Positions 1 through 7,363 of a stretch of DNA of 10,829 nucleotides are shown here, one piece after another. The translations under genes were made by a program, and so were the position numbers. Below the pieces are notes generated by a model, which did not search any database, was not told where the DNA came from, and saw only the letters and a list, made by a program, of their open reading frames with translations. Position 1 is the stretch's first letter. Each line of letters opens with the position of its first letter. Origin of the DNA: Acidimicrobiaceae bacterium (GTDB lineage: Bacteria; Actinomycetota; Acidimicrobiia; Acidimicrobiales; Ilumatobacteraceae); contig DMQJ01000053.1 of the NCBI GenBank assembly GCA_003455715.1, forward strand, positions 1 to 10,829, in the 5' to 3' direction.

Positions 1-603
1 CGTGACGGCGGCGACCTCGACCTCGACGCCAGTCTCGACGCCATCGCCGACGGGCGGGCCAGCGGCGTGATCGACGCCGAACGCTTGCGCATGCGCGGCT
101 GGGTACGGCCCGGCACCGGGCTGTGCCTCCTGGTGGATCGGAGCGGCTCCATGGGCGGCAAGCCGCTGGCCACCGCCGCGCTGGCTGCGGCTGCGGTAGC
201 AAGCCGCAGCCCCGACGATTACAGCGTGCTCGCCTTCGGCAAGGACGTGGTGGTGGCCAAGGGGCAAACCACCCCGAAGCCGAACGACATGGTGGTCACC
301 GACGTGCTTTCGCTTCGGGGGTTCGGCACCACCGATCTGGCGGGCGCGTTGCGCGTGGCAGGCGACCAACTGGCCCGCAGCCGCGCCGGCCGCAAGGTGA
401 CGGTGCTGTTGAGCGACTGCCGGGCCACGGTGGATGGCGACCCGGTGGCCGCGGCTGGCTGCCTCGACGGCACGAGGAAGATCGCCCCCGAGAGCGACAG
501 CGAAGAGGCGGAAGCGTTTTGCCGCCGCACCGGCGCGACGCTCACCACCATCAGCGGGCCGAGCCAAGTGGCCGAAGCCCTCTCGGCGGCACTCAGCAGG
601 TGA
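1..603 (+). CDS. VWA domain protein, 3' part (5' end outside window)
   Basis: The frame is open from base 1 to the TGA at 601-603, giving 200 visible residues, so the true start lies upstream. The first GTG (67) is internal, not a convincing start. A complete MIDAS metal site can be read: D-R-S-G-S at residues 46-50 of the fragment, a Gly-Thr-Thr-Asp turn near 109-112, and Ser-Asp-Cys near 138-140 after a hydrophobic strand. VWA domains bind a divalent cation and mediate protein-protein contacts. The arrangement, with the VWA fold at the C-terminus after an Asp/Arg-rich stretch, resembles the CoxE/ChlD-like VWA proteins that work with MoxR-type AAA+ ATPases. The ATPase partner would be upstream and cannot be seen, so that link is inference. 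There is no signal peptide or membrane segment in the visible part, so it is probably cytoplasmic. Its end overlaps the convergent LCP gene by 11 bp. Confidence 0.85.
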   Translation, partial: RDGGDLDLDASLDAIADGRASGVIDAERLRMRGWVRPGTGLCLLVDRSGSMGGKPLATAALAAAAVASRSPDDYSVLAFGKDVVVAKGQTTPKPNDMVVTDVLSLRGFGTTDLAGALRVAGDQLARSRAGRKVTVLLSDCRATVDGDPVAAAGCLDGTRKIAPESDSEEAEAFCRRTGATLTTISGPSQVAEALSAALSR

Positions 604-1906
604 CGTTCTCGTCGGGCACGATGTCGCCCTTCACGTTCTCTTCCGGCCCAGGCACCGTGGTGGTCGTGGCAGCAGAAGGAACGGTAGTGGTGGGCACGGT
701 GGTGCCGGAGTCGGTGCCCGAGACGGTGGTGGCGGGGGGTGTTTCGCCGGGCACGGTGGTGGTTTCGAACACCTGCTCGGGGGCTCCCGCAAGCGGGGCC
801 GTGCCTTGGAAAATGGCCAGGATGGCCTTCATGTTCTCGCCCTTGATGCGGGGCTCGAGCACCGCCGCACCGCTGATGACGACACCGGCCGCCTCGATCT
901 GATACGTGCTGATGGCTCGCGGGTCGACGTCTTTGAGCACGCCCGCGAACTCGAGCATCGCGTTGAGCGACGACAGGCCCTCGTCGCGCACGATGTACTG
1001 CTGCATGCTCTCGATGAGCGCAGTGGCCACCGCCGGGTCGTAGATGCCCTTCTCGAGCGCGGCCTGCAAGGTGCGACGCAGGAAGTCTTGCTGGCGGGAG
1101 ATGCGACCGAGATCGCTGGCGCGGTCTTCACGCACGGTGCCGTCTTCGTCGACCCACTTGAGATGCCTCGACCGCACGTAGGCAAGCGCTTCATCGCCGT
1201 AGAAGACGTGGCATCCGGCCACCGGGATGTCGATGCCGACGTTGGCGTCCTTGATGGGGGTGGCGAAGGGCACGGCCACGCCACCGACGGCGTCGACGAT
1301 GAGTTTGAAGGCGCAGAAGTCGACCTGCAGTTTGTGGTCGATGACGACACCGAAGTTGTCGTAGATGGTCTGCTCGAGTTGATCGCCCGCGGAGTTGATG
1401 CGGCTGCGGCCGCGGCCGGGGATCTTCACCCACAGGTCGCGGGGGAACGACAGCACGGCAGCCTGCCGGGTGGCAGGGTCGAGCCGGAGCACCATGATGG
1501 TGTCGGTGCGGTTGCCCACGGTGTCGCGCTGGGGGTCGGCGGCGTTGGCCCAGGGCGAGTTGGGGTCGACGCAGGCGTTGGCATCGGAGCCGGTGATGAG
1601 GAAGTTGCGGGCCGCAGGATCGGCCGGGGGGAAGGTGGGCGGCACGGTGCTCGGCCCGGCTGAGGTGGTGGAACCCTCGAGGGTGGACGGCGACGCGGTG
1701 GTGGGCGCCAGCGTGGGCGGCGTGGTGGCCACTTCGACCGCATCAGACACGAGTGTGTCGTCGAGTTCGCTCTTGGCGTAGACGAGGGCACCTGCCCCCA
1801 CCAGGCAAGCGATGACGACGGTGATGTTGAGTGCCAGCACAGCGCGCTGGGCGTTGGTATGACGCCGCTTGAACGGGGTGGGCGCCGGGGTGTTGGCCTC
1901 GTTCAT
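593..1906 (-). CDS. LytR-CpsA-Psr (LCP) family cell-wall glycopolymer ligase
   Basis: 437 residues. Residues 1-22 are basic and cytoplasmic, 23-44 form one membrane anchor, 58-97 are a Thr/Pro/Ser-rich linker, and about 100-285 are the LCP domain. LCP features visible: N-R-T-D-T-I at 132-137, S-F-P-R-D at 153-157, R-I-N-S at 169-172, Y-V-R-S-R-H at 243-248, and D-L-G-R-x-x-R-Q-Q near 265-273. Known LCP enzymes transfer polyprenyl-phosphate-linked glycopolymers (teichoic acids, or arabinogalactan in actinobacteria) to peptidoglycan on the outer face of the membrane; which polymer is used here cannot be told. After the domain comes a second Thr/Val/Pro-rich tail (about 382-420) that ends in a terminal Cys. 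ATG was chosen because basic residues and the anchor follow directly, with a TANNNT element 9 nt upstream and no Shine-Dalgarno. It is divergent from the MscS gene, and its 3' end overlaps the VWA gene. Confidence 0.92.
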   Translation of the reverse strand: MNEANTPAPTPFKRRHTNAQRAVLALNITVVIACLVGAGALVYAKSELDDTLVSDAVEVATTPPTLAPTTASPSTLEGSTTSAGPSTVPPTFPPADPAARNFLITGSDANACVDPNSPWANAADPQRDTVGNRTDTIMVLRLDPATRQAAVLSFPRDLWVKIPGRGRSRINSAGDQLEQTIYDNFGVVIDHKLQVDFCAFKLIVDAVGGVAVPFATPIKDANVGIDIPVAGCHVFYGDEALAYVRSRHLKWVDEDGTVREDRASDLGRISRQQDFLRRTLQAALEKGIYDPAVATALIESMQQYIVRDEGLSSLNAMLEFAGVLKDVDPRAISTYQIEAAGVVISGAAVLEPRIKGENMKAILAIFQGTAPLAGAPEQVFETTTVPGETPPATTVSGTDSGTTVPTTTVPSAATTTTVPGPEENVKGDIVPDENVTC

Positions 1907-1915
1907 CGGTCGCCA

Positions 1916-1921
1916 AGGCTA
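1916..1921 (-). promoter_or_regulatory. Predicted -10 element of the LCP gene (near-leaderless)
   Basis: Read on the minus strand this is TAGCCT, followed by 9 nt and then the LCP ATG (1906-1904). It matches the actinobacterial housekeeping -10 form TANNNT. Transcription from it would begin at or within about 3 nt of the ATG. No convincing -35 is visible and no Shine-Dalgarno sits before the ATG. It shares the context GGTAGCCT with the valS promoter. Confidence 0.5.
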
Positions 1922-1940
1922 CCTGCGTTGCGGCGGCGGC

Positions 1941-1946
1941 TATCGT
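1941..1946 (+). promoter_or_regulatory. Predicted -10 element of the MscS-type gene (leaderless)
   Basis: TATCGT is followed by 7 nt and then the GTG start at 1954. A start site about 7 nt after the hexamer would put the 5' end of the mRNA at the GTG itself. No Shine-Dalgarno is present in the short gap. Only 47 bp separate the two start codons, so the divergent LCP promoter (-10 at 1916-1921) overlaps the region where this promoter's -35 contacts would fall, and the two genes may influence each other's transcription. Confidence 0.45.
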
Positions 1947-1953
1947 CGGGTCG

Positions 1954-2772
1954 GTGCGTCCTCACACCCCAGAATGGCTCACACGGCTGGAGGAACTGCA
2001 CCTCAGCGGACCCATTCGAGTGGTGCTCATCATCGTGCTGGCATGGGTGGCCACGGTCGTGTCGCGGCGTGTGGTGCGCAGGGTGCTCCGTCGCACCTTC
2101 GCCCTGGCCGGGGTCGACCCGATCCGTGCCGAGGCCCGCCAGCGGGCGGTGTCGGCGGCATTGCGGTCGGCCATCGTGGGGGTCATCTGGGCCATCGCCG
2201 TCATCACCGTCATCAGCGAGTTCGGGGTCAACATCGGCGCGTTCGTGGCCACCGCCACCGTGGTGGGCGGTGCCATTGCGTTCGGCGCCCAGCAGTTGCT
2301 GCGCGACCTCATCGCCGGATTCTTCGTGCTCGCCGAAGACCAGTACGGCGTGGGCGACGAGGTCGACCTCGGGCATGCCGCCGGGAGAGTCGAGCGCATC
2401 ACGTTGCGGGCCGTCCGCCTGCGCGACGCGGTGGGCGCCGTCTGGTACGTACCCCACGGCGGGGTGGCACGGGTGGCCAACCTGTCGAAGTCGTCGGCCG
2501 CCGCGCTCGACATCGAGGTGTCGCGTTCCATGAGTCGGGCCGCACTCGATGAGGCTGCGGAGGAACTGTGCGCGGAGTTGGCTGCCGATGCGTCGGTGGC
2601 GTCGCTGCTCAGTGGCGTGCCGCAACCAGTGGGCATTGTCGACGTGCGCGACGACCGCTTCGTGTATCGCGTGAAAGCAGGCACGGTGCCGGGTGCCCAC
2701 GACACGGTGACCGCACAGTGGCGTCGGCTGATGCTCGATGCGTTCGACGACGGGCGGCTGCGGGCGCCCTAG
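1954..2772 (+). CDS. MscS-family mechanosensitive ion channel
   Basis: 272 residues. Three membrane segments are visible at about 20-40, 67-88 and 95-126. The third has the MscS pore-helix pattern of Gly/Ala packing ending in G-A-Q-Q-L-L-R-D at 111-118, followed by the amphipathic part and F-F-V-L-A-E-D. The beta domain follows at about 130-180 with G-D-E-V and the stretch W-Y-V-P-H-G-G, where the family usually has a Pro-Asn-Gly motif, then A-N-L-S-K. A soluble alpha/beta C-terminal domain runs from 183 to 270. Length and three-helix topology match the small MscS class. Such channels open under membrane tension and release solutes during hypo-osmotic shock. The GTG start is supported by its position 7 nt after TATCGT and by the short N-terminus before the first helix. 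It converges on the L,D-transpeptidase gene with a 16-bp gap that leaves little room for a terminator. Confidence 0.93.
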   Translation: MRPHTPEWLTRLEELHLSGPIRVVLIIVLAWVATVVSRRVVRRVLRRTFALAGVDPIRAEARQRAVSAALRSAIVGVIWAIAVITVISEFGVNIGAFVATATVVGGAIAFGAQQLLRDLIAGFFVLAEDQYGVGDEVDLGHAAGRVERITLRAVRLRDAVGAVWYVPHGGVARVANLSKSSAAALDIEVSRSMSRAALDEAAEELCAELAADASVASLLSGVPQPVGIVDVRDDRFVYRVKAGTVPGAHDTVTAQWRRLMLDAFDDGRLRAP

Positions 2773-2788
2773 CCAGTCGGCGCCGCCC

Positions 2789-3466
2789 CTACGGAACGAC
2801 GACCACCTTGGTGCCGATGCCGGCCCAGTTCCACATGAACCACGCGTCGTGGGTGCCTTGCCGTACACAGCCGGCCGACAACGGCAGACCCAGCTGGCTT
2901 TCGCTCTGCAGCGGCACACCGTTCTTGCGAGGGATCTCGTGGAAGCCGATGTTGTCGCCGCTGGGGCCTTTGGTGAATCGCACCATCCAGCGCATACACG
3001 TGTTGGAGCTCTTGATGCTGCACGTGTAGGAGGAGCGGGAGAACACGTAGTAGGTGCCGTAGCGAGGCTGGTCGAGCCGCCCCGACACGCGGTAGGTGTG
3101 CACCACGGTGCCGTTGGCCTCGACGATCCATACTCGCATGCGACCCTTGGAGTACACCACGCGTCGTCCGTCGCCTGAGTTGGCTGGCACCGCGTAGGGG
3201 CTGGGCGGCGCCGTGGTGGTGGGCGGCAGGGTGGTTGGCGGCGGCAAGGTGGGCGCCAGCTGAATGGTGCTGCCCCTGGTTGCCGGGGCGAATGTGGTGG
3301 TGGTGGCGGGCTCCGTCGTGGTGGTGGACGACTCGGTGGAGTCGGTGCTCTCACTGACCTCGCTGGTGTCGGTGGGTTCACCCTCCGCCGACGCCGAGAA
3401 CGGGGCGCTGAACACGGCACCGAGGGCCATGGCCAACGCCATCAGGACAGGTACGAACCGCCGCAT
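2789..3466 (-). CDS. Secreted L,D-transpeptidase (YkuD fold)
   Basis: 225 residues from the ATG at 3466-3464. A signal peptide (M-R-R, hydrophobic core, probable cleavage after A-S-A near residue 27) precedes a Ser/Thr/Glu-rich then Thr/Pro-rich linker (about 30-90) and a catalytic domain (about 95-225). The active-site pattern is present: a His in G-F-H-E-I-P (about 176) and S-A-G-C-V-R with the nucleophilic Cys near 200. L,D-transpeptidases cross-link peptidoglycan stems 3-to-3 or attach proteins to the wall. Two further Cys near 149 and 157 could form a disulphide outside the membrane. Start choice: a GTG lies one codon upstream (3469), but the predicted -10 TACACT is 7 nt before the ATG and only 4 nt before the GTG, so ATG fits a leaderless start better. 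It lies 33 bp behind valS with its own promoter in the gap. Confidence 0.92.
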   Translation of the reverse strand: MRRFVPVLMALAMALGAVFSAPFSASAEGEPTDTSEVSESTDSTESSTTTTEPATTTTFAPATRGSTIQLAPTLPPPTTLPPTTTAPPSPYAVPANSGDGRRVVYSKGRMRVWIVEANGTVVHTYRVSGRLDQPRYGTYYVFSRSSYTCSIKSSNTCMRWMVRFTKGPSGDNIGFHEIPRKNGVPLQSESQLGLPLSAGCVRQGTHDAWFMWNWAGIGTKVVVVP

Positions 3467-3473
3467 CACGCGG

Positions 3474-3502
3474 AGTGTATCGGCAGATCTCCGACCGATC
3501 TA
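3474..3502 (-). promoter_or_regulatory. Predicted promoter of the L,D-transpeptidase gene
   Basis: On the minus strand a -35-like TAGATC (3502-3497, beginning in the valS stop codon) is followed by a 17-nt spacer and a -10 TACACT (3479-3474), then 7 nt to the ATG. TAGATC matches four of six positions of TTGACA, and the spacer is the usual length. This is the best-formed promoter in the window. It would let the transpeptidase be expressed separately from valS. Confidence 0.5.
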
Positions 3503-6073
3503 GAGGGCGTCCACCGGTGCCAGCGTGACCGAGGTGGTCAGTTCGGTGCCCTCGGTGAACTGCATCTCGCGCACCGAACCGACGTCGCGAAGGTCGCCCT
3601 CGGCGGATCGCACCTGCGCCAGCACGTCGGCGGGGCCGCTCACCGCAGCCAGCGACACGATGGCCTTCTGGCTCAACTTCGCCTCGGTCTTGCTGCGGCG
3701 GATGACGGCCAGCACCTCGCTGACGGGGTCGAGCATGGAGGCATCGGCCCAGGTGCCTGCAGGGGTGGGCCACGCCTGGTTGTGCACCGAACCCTGCTGC
3801 CACCAACTCCATACCTCGTCGGTGACGAACGGCAAGAACGGGGCGAACAGGCGGTGCACCACATGCAGCGCAGCGCGCAGGGCAGCGCGGGCCGACAGCA
3901 CGTCGGCCGCGCCGGTGTCGCGGTAGGCGCGGCCCTTCACCAACTCGACGTAGTCGTCGCAGAACCACCAGAAGAAGGCTTCGGTGCGCTCGAGCGCCCG
4001 GGTGTAGTCGAACTCCTCGAAGGCCGCCGTGGCGTCGGCCACCACGGTGTCGAGGCGGGCGAGCATCGCTCGGTCGACCGGCTCGGTGATGCCCGCATCG
4101 CCCGGGTCGTCGCCGATGCCGAGCACGAACTTGGTGGCGTTGAGCAGCTTGGTGGCCAACTTGCGGCCCACCTTCATCTGCCCCTCGTCGTAGATGGTGT
4201 CGACGCCGGGGCGCCCGTTGGCCGCCCAGTAGCGAACGGCGTCGGTGCCGTGCTGTTCCAGGAGATCGATCGGGGTGGTGGTGGCGTTGCCCTTGCTCTT
4301 CGACAGCTTCTTGCGATCGGGGTCGAGGATGAAGCCGCTGATGGCCGCGTTGCGCCACGGCACGCCGCCGTGCTCGTGGTGGCTGCGCACCATGGTGGCG
4401 AACAGCCAGGTGCGGATGATGTCGTGCGCCTGCGGGCGCATGTCCATGGGGAACACGCGCTGGAACAGGTCGTTGCCGTCGGGGGCTTCCCAGTCGCCGG
4501 CGATGTGCGGGGTGAGCGACGAGGTGGCCCACGTGTCCATCACGTCGGGGTCGCCGACGAACCCGCGTGGCTGGCCGCGCTGCGCCTCGGTGAACCCGGC
4601 CGGGCAGTCGGTGGAGGGGTCGACCGGCAGGTCGGCCTCGGTGGGCACGAGCACGTCGTCGTACAGCGGGTTGCCCTCGGCGTCGAGCCGGTACCAGACG
4701 GGGATGGGCACACCGAAGAAGCGCTGACGGCTGATGAGCCAGTCGCCCTTCAGGCCGTTCACCCAGTCGCTGTACCGGGCCTGCATGTAGGGCGGGTGCC
4801 AGATGAGTTCGTTGCCACGGGCGACCAACTCGTCGCGCAGTGCTTCGTCGCGGCCGCCGTTGCGGATGTACCACTGACGGGTCGCGACGATCTCGAGCGC
4901 GCGATGGCCGCGTTCGTAGAACTTCACCGGGTGGGTGATGGGGCGCGGCTCGCCGAGCATCTCGCCGCTGGCTGCCAGCAACTCCACGACCTTCTTCTGC
5001 GCCTGCTTGGGGTTGAGGCCAGCCAGCTGCTGGTAGGCCTCGCCGCCAGCGGCCGTGGTGATCCAGTCGGGGGTCTCGGCGGCGAACCGGCCGTCGAAAC
5101 CGATGAGGGCGCGGCTCGGTAGATCGAGTTCGCGCCACCACGTGACGTCGGTGACGTCGCCGAAGGTGCAGATCATGGCGATGCCGGTGCCCTTGTCGGG
5201 CTCGGCCAGATGGTGCGCCACCACCGGCACATCCACCTCGAACAGGGGGGTGCGCACGGTGTGCCCGAAGAGGGGCTGGTATCGCTCGTCGTTGGGGTGA
5301 GCCACCAGCGCCACGCAGCTGGGCAACAGCTCGGGGCGAGTGGTGTCGATGAGGAGGGCCTCGCCAGTGGGGGCGCCGCCGGCGTCGAGGCGGTGGAACG
5401 CGATCTTGTGGTAGGCGCCCGCCACCTCGCGGTCTTCCATCTCGGCCTGGGCCACCGCGGTGCGTTCGTCGATGTCCCACAGGGTGGGGGCATCTTGCTG
5501 GTAGGCGTGGCCGGCTGCCAGGTTGCGCAGGAACGCCCGCTGGCTCACCCGGCGGGCACGCTCGCCGATGGTGGTGTAGACGAGCGACCAGTCGACGCTG
5601 AGGCCGAGGCGGCGGAACAGGGCTTCGAACTGCTGCTCGTCGTGCGCGGTGATGTCGTGGCACAACTCCACGAAATTGGCGCGGCCGATGGGGGTGGCGC
5701 GGTGATCTTTGGGCACGTCGCCGCGGTAGGGCGGCTGGTAGCCCTCGACGTACGGCAGGCTCGGGTCGCAGCGCACGCCGGTGACGTTCTGCACGCGGCG
5801 CTCGGTGGCCAGGCCGTTGTCGTCCCACCCGATGGGGTAGAAGACGTGCTTGCCGGCCATGCGCTGGTAGCGGGCCACCAGATCGGTGTGGGTGAAGCTG
5901 AACACATGACCGATGTGCAGGCTGCCGCTCACCGTGGGCGGGGGAGTGTCGATGGCGAATACCTGCTCGCGGCTCGCGTTGCGGTCGAAGCGGTAGGTGC
6001 CGTCGGCGTCCCACCGCTGCATCCAGCGGGCCTCGATGCCGTCGAGTGACGGCTTCTCAGGAATGTTCGTCAT
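3500..6073 (-). CDS. valS: Valyl-tRNA synthetase
   Basis: 857 residues; charges tRNA-Val with valine in the cytoplasm. Class I signatures: H-I-G-H at 53-56, preceded by T-P-P-P-T-V-S-G, and K-L-S-K-S at 589-593 followed by K-G-N. The CP1 editing domain, which removes mischarged threonine, carries T-T-R-P-E at 244-248 and K-G-T-G-I-A-M near 294-300. After K-L-S-K-S come D-A-V-R-Y-W-A-A and G-R-P-G-V-D-T, which I associate with the shorter ValS type of archaea and many actinobacteria rather than the E. coli type. Consistent with that, the protein ends after the anticodon-binding domain and lacks the C-terminal coiled coil of about 950-residue bacterial enzymes. ATG was chosen for the M-T-N-I-P-E-K start and a TANNNT 9 nt upstream. 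It is divergent from the Tat-protein gene. Confidence 0.97.
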   Translation of the reverse strand: MTNIPEKPSLDGIEARWMQRWDADGTYRFDRNASREQVFAIDTPPPTVSGSLHIGHVFSFTHTDLVARYQRMAGKHVFYPIGWDDNGLATERRVQNVTGVRCDPSLPYVEGYQPPYRGDVPKDHRATPIGRANFVELCHDITAHDEQQFEALFRRLGLSVDWSLVYTTIGERARRVSQRAFLRNLAAGHAYQQDAPTLWDIDERTAVAQAEMEDREVAGAYHKIAFHRLDAGGAPTGEALLIDTTRPELLPSCVALVAHPNDERYQPLFGHTVRTPLFEVDVPVVAHHLAEPDKGTGIAMICTFGDVTDVTWWRELDLPSRALIGFDGRFAAETPDWITTAAGGEAYQQLAGLNPKQAQKKVVELLAASGEMLGEPRPITHPVKFYERGHRALEIVATRQWYIRNGGRDEALRDELVARGNELIWHPPYMQARYSDWVNGLKGDWLISRQRFFGVPIPVWYRLDAEGNPLYDDVLVPTEADLPVDPSTDCPAGFTEAQRGQPRGFVGDPDVMDTWATSSLTPHIAGDWEAPDGNDLFQRVFPMDMRPQAHDIIRTWLFATMVRSHHEHGGVPWRNAAISGFILDPDRKKLSKSKGNATTTPIDLLEQHGTDAVRYWAANGRPGVDTIYDEGQMKVGRKLATKLLNATKFVLGIGDDPGDAGITEPVDRAMLARLDTVVADATAAFEEFDYTRALERTEAFFWWFCDDYVELVKGRAYRDTGAADVLSARAALRAALHVVHRLFAPFLPFVTDEVWSWWQQGSVHNQAWPTPAGTWADASMLDPVSEVLAVIRRSKTEAKLSQKAIVSLAAVSGPADVLAQVRSAEGDLRDVGSVREMQFTEGTELTTSVTLAPVDAL

Positions 6074-6082
6074 AGGGGCGCC

Positions 6083-6088
6083 AGGCTA
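6083..6088 (-). promoter_or_regulatory. Predicted -10 element of valS (near-leaderless)
   Basis: On the minus strand TAGCCT is followed by 9 nt (beginning GGCGCC) and then the valS ATG. There is no Shine-Dalgarno before the ATG and no clear -35. The segment TAG-S-CT-GGCGCC recurs almost unchanged before cysS, the other synthetase gene in this window. Confidence 0.5.
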
Positions 6089-6103
6089 CCGAGCGACCGG
6101 AAC

Positions 6104-6120
6104 TGAGTAGCGCGTACTCA
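6104..6120. repeat. Small perfect palindrome, possible operator
   Basis: TGAGTA - 5 nt (GCGCG) - TACTCA is a perfect 6-bp inverted repeat in the 107-bp region between the divergent valS and Tat-protein genes. It lies 61 bp upstream of the Tat-protein ATG and just upstream of the valS -10, a position where a dimeric regulator could act on either gene. A palindrome this short can arise by chance, and no regulator is encoded nearby. Confidence 0.3.
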
Positions 6121-6167
6121 TGCGCAACCTCTGCGGGAAACGGATGATCGCTCCACCTCAACCAGTG

Positions 6168-6174
6168 AAGGAAA
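6168..6174 (+). promoter_or_regulatory. Shine-Dalgarno site of the Tat-protein gene
   Basis: AAGGAAA ends 6 nt before the ATG at 6181. It is the only clear Shine-Dalgarno in front of any start in this window, so this gene has a leadered mRNA unlike its neighbours. It fixes the start at 6181. Confidence 0.7.
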
Positions 6175-6180
6175 CCGATC

Positions 6181-7332
6181 ATGTCCGAAACGCTCGACAC
6201 CGTCACCTCCGTGCCCGCAGAGGTCGCCGCCCCGACGAACCGGCGGCGATTCCTCCGATTGGCTGGCGCGGCAACGCTGGGCGGGGCGGCGGTGTCGTCG
6301 CTGGCGCCGTCAACGGCGCAGGCCGCCACCGGTGGCGCGTTGCTGATCGGTCAGGGGAACTCACCCACCAACACGACCGACGTCACGTCGATCGTCGACC
6401 CGAGCAACTCGGCACTGTGCCCGGTGTTGTTCCGGGCTGCCAACTACACCACGACGAACACCAGCGCGCCGTCCACGCAGCGGATCGCATTGTTCGCATT
6501 CACGTCCGGTGCCGACAGCGGCGACGGTTATCCGGTGGGCGTGTACGGCCGGGCGTCCAAGCCGGGTTCGAATGGTGGTTGCGGCGTGTTCGGTTCGGCG
6601 GGCGGCCCGGAAAACCCGTTCGAGGCCAGCAGCCTCAACGTTGGGGTGATGGGTACGTCGAACCAGATGGGCGTCGTCGGTGTGAGCAACAGTGCCGACG
6701 GAGTCGCAGTCGCCGCCTACAACCTGAATGGGGGCGCGTCGGTCTTCGTGGGTGGTTCGGGCATCCTGCGCTTCGAGCGCCAGTTCTTGAGCGGCCCGAT
6801 CACGTCCGGCACCCACTCGGCCGGCGAGGTGATCTGCGACGGTGTGGGTGATGTGTACGTGTGCTCGGCGGGTGGCAGCCCGGGTACGTGGCGGAAGGTG
6901 GCCCGAACCTACCCCGGCTACGAGCAGTCGGGGGGCACCGTCAATCTGCTCGCCAAGCCGATCCGCCTGTTCGACAGTCGTGGCATCGACCCCGACGTGC
7001 CCTTCAACCACGGGTCGGTGAAGGTTGCCGCCGGCGAAACCGTCGTGGTGCAGGTGACGGGCACGGTGGCCCAGAGTCTGTCGGTGCCGGCTGGGGCTTC
7101 TGCAGTGATGGGCAACCTCACGGCGGTGCAAGTGAACGGCTCTGGGTGGGCCACCGTGTGGCCGTCGGGCGATACGCCCTCCACGTCGAACCTCAACTAC
7201 AACTCGTCGAACGCTGTGCCGGCCATCGCCAACTCGTTCATGTGTGCGCTCGACGATGAGGGCAAGCTGCGGCTGAAGTGCTCCTCCAATGCGGCGCACA
7301 TGATCATCGACATCACCGGGTTCATCGCCTGA
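6181..7332 (+). CDS. Tat-exported protein of unknown function with GVxG repeats
   Basis: 383 residues. A twin-arginine signal is clear: R-R-R-F-L-R-L-A-G at 21-29, a hydrophobic stretch, and probable cleavage after A-Q-A (46-48), so it folds in the cytoplasm before export. Residues about 118-170 hold four spaced copies of Gly-Val-x-Gly (G-V-Y-G, G-V-F-G, G-V-M-G, G-V-V-G). A segment near 214-240 (G-E-V-I-C-D ... G-S-P-G-T-W-R-K-V) resembles a motif I recall from repeat-rich actinobacterial surface proteins. The last part (about 258-383) starts R-L-F-D-S-R-G and contains V-P-A-G-A-S-A-V, T-V-W-P-S-G, S-N-L-N and a final D-I-T-G-F. From memory, this is a domain common in secreted Acidimicrobiia proteins, often beginning R-L-x-D-T-R. 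No catalytic motif is evident; a surface or structural role is inference. The start is set by a good Shine-Dalgarno. cysS follows after 44 bp on the same strand with its own promoter. Confidence 0.88.
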   Translation: MSETLDTVTSVPAEVAAPTNRRRFLRLAGAATLGGAAVSSLAPSTAQAATGGALLIGQGNSPTNTTDVTSIVDPSNSALCPVLFRAANYTTTNTSAPSTQRIALFAFTSGADSGDGYPVGVYGRASKPGSNGGCGVFGSAGGPENPFEASSLNVGVMGTSNQMGVVGVSNSADGVAVAAYNLNGGASVFVGGSGILRFERQFLSGPITSGTHSAGEVICDGVGDVYVCSAGGSPGTWRKVARTYPGYEQSGGTVNLLAKPIRLFDSRGIDPDVPFNHGSVKVAAGETVVVQVTGTVAQSLSVPAGASAVMGNLTAVQVNGSGWATVWPSGDTPSTSNLNYNSSNAVPAIANSFMCALDDEGKLRLKCSSNAAHMIIDITGFIA

Positions 7333-7363
7333 AACACGTGGGGGGTCGCGCCTGATGCCCGCG

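Noticed and set aside
434..1663. 409-codon plus-strand frame opposite the LCP gene
   Set aside because: It is a Gly/Val/His/Asp-rich antisense shadow. LCP motifs on the other strand are unambiguous.
3782..5122. 446-codon plus-strand frame opposite valS
   Set aside because: It is an antisense shadow of valS, with low-complexity Val/Gly/His-rich sequence and no start signal.
3378..6014. Very long open frame (878 codons) on the minus strand overlapping valS in another frame
   Set aside because: Its product is Arg/Pro/His-rich with no recognisable domain. valS in the other frame has all its motifs. This is the usual high-GC shadow frame.
6099..6120. ECF-sigma-like -35 (GGAAC) upstream of the Tat-protein gene
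   Set aside because: No matching -10 could be found at a suitable distance, so a promoter cannot be supported.
6057..6329. 90-codon minus-strand frame across the valS start and the Tat-signal region
   Set aside because: It overlaps both the valS start and the Tat gene with its clear Shine-Dalgarno and twin-arginine motif. Its product is simply the complement of that signal-peptide region.
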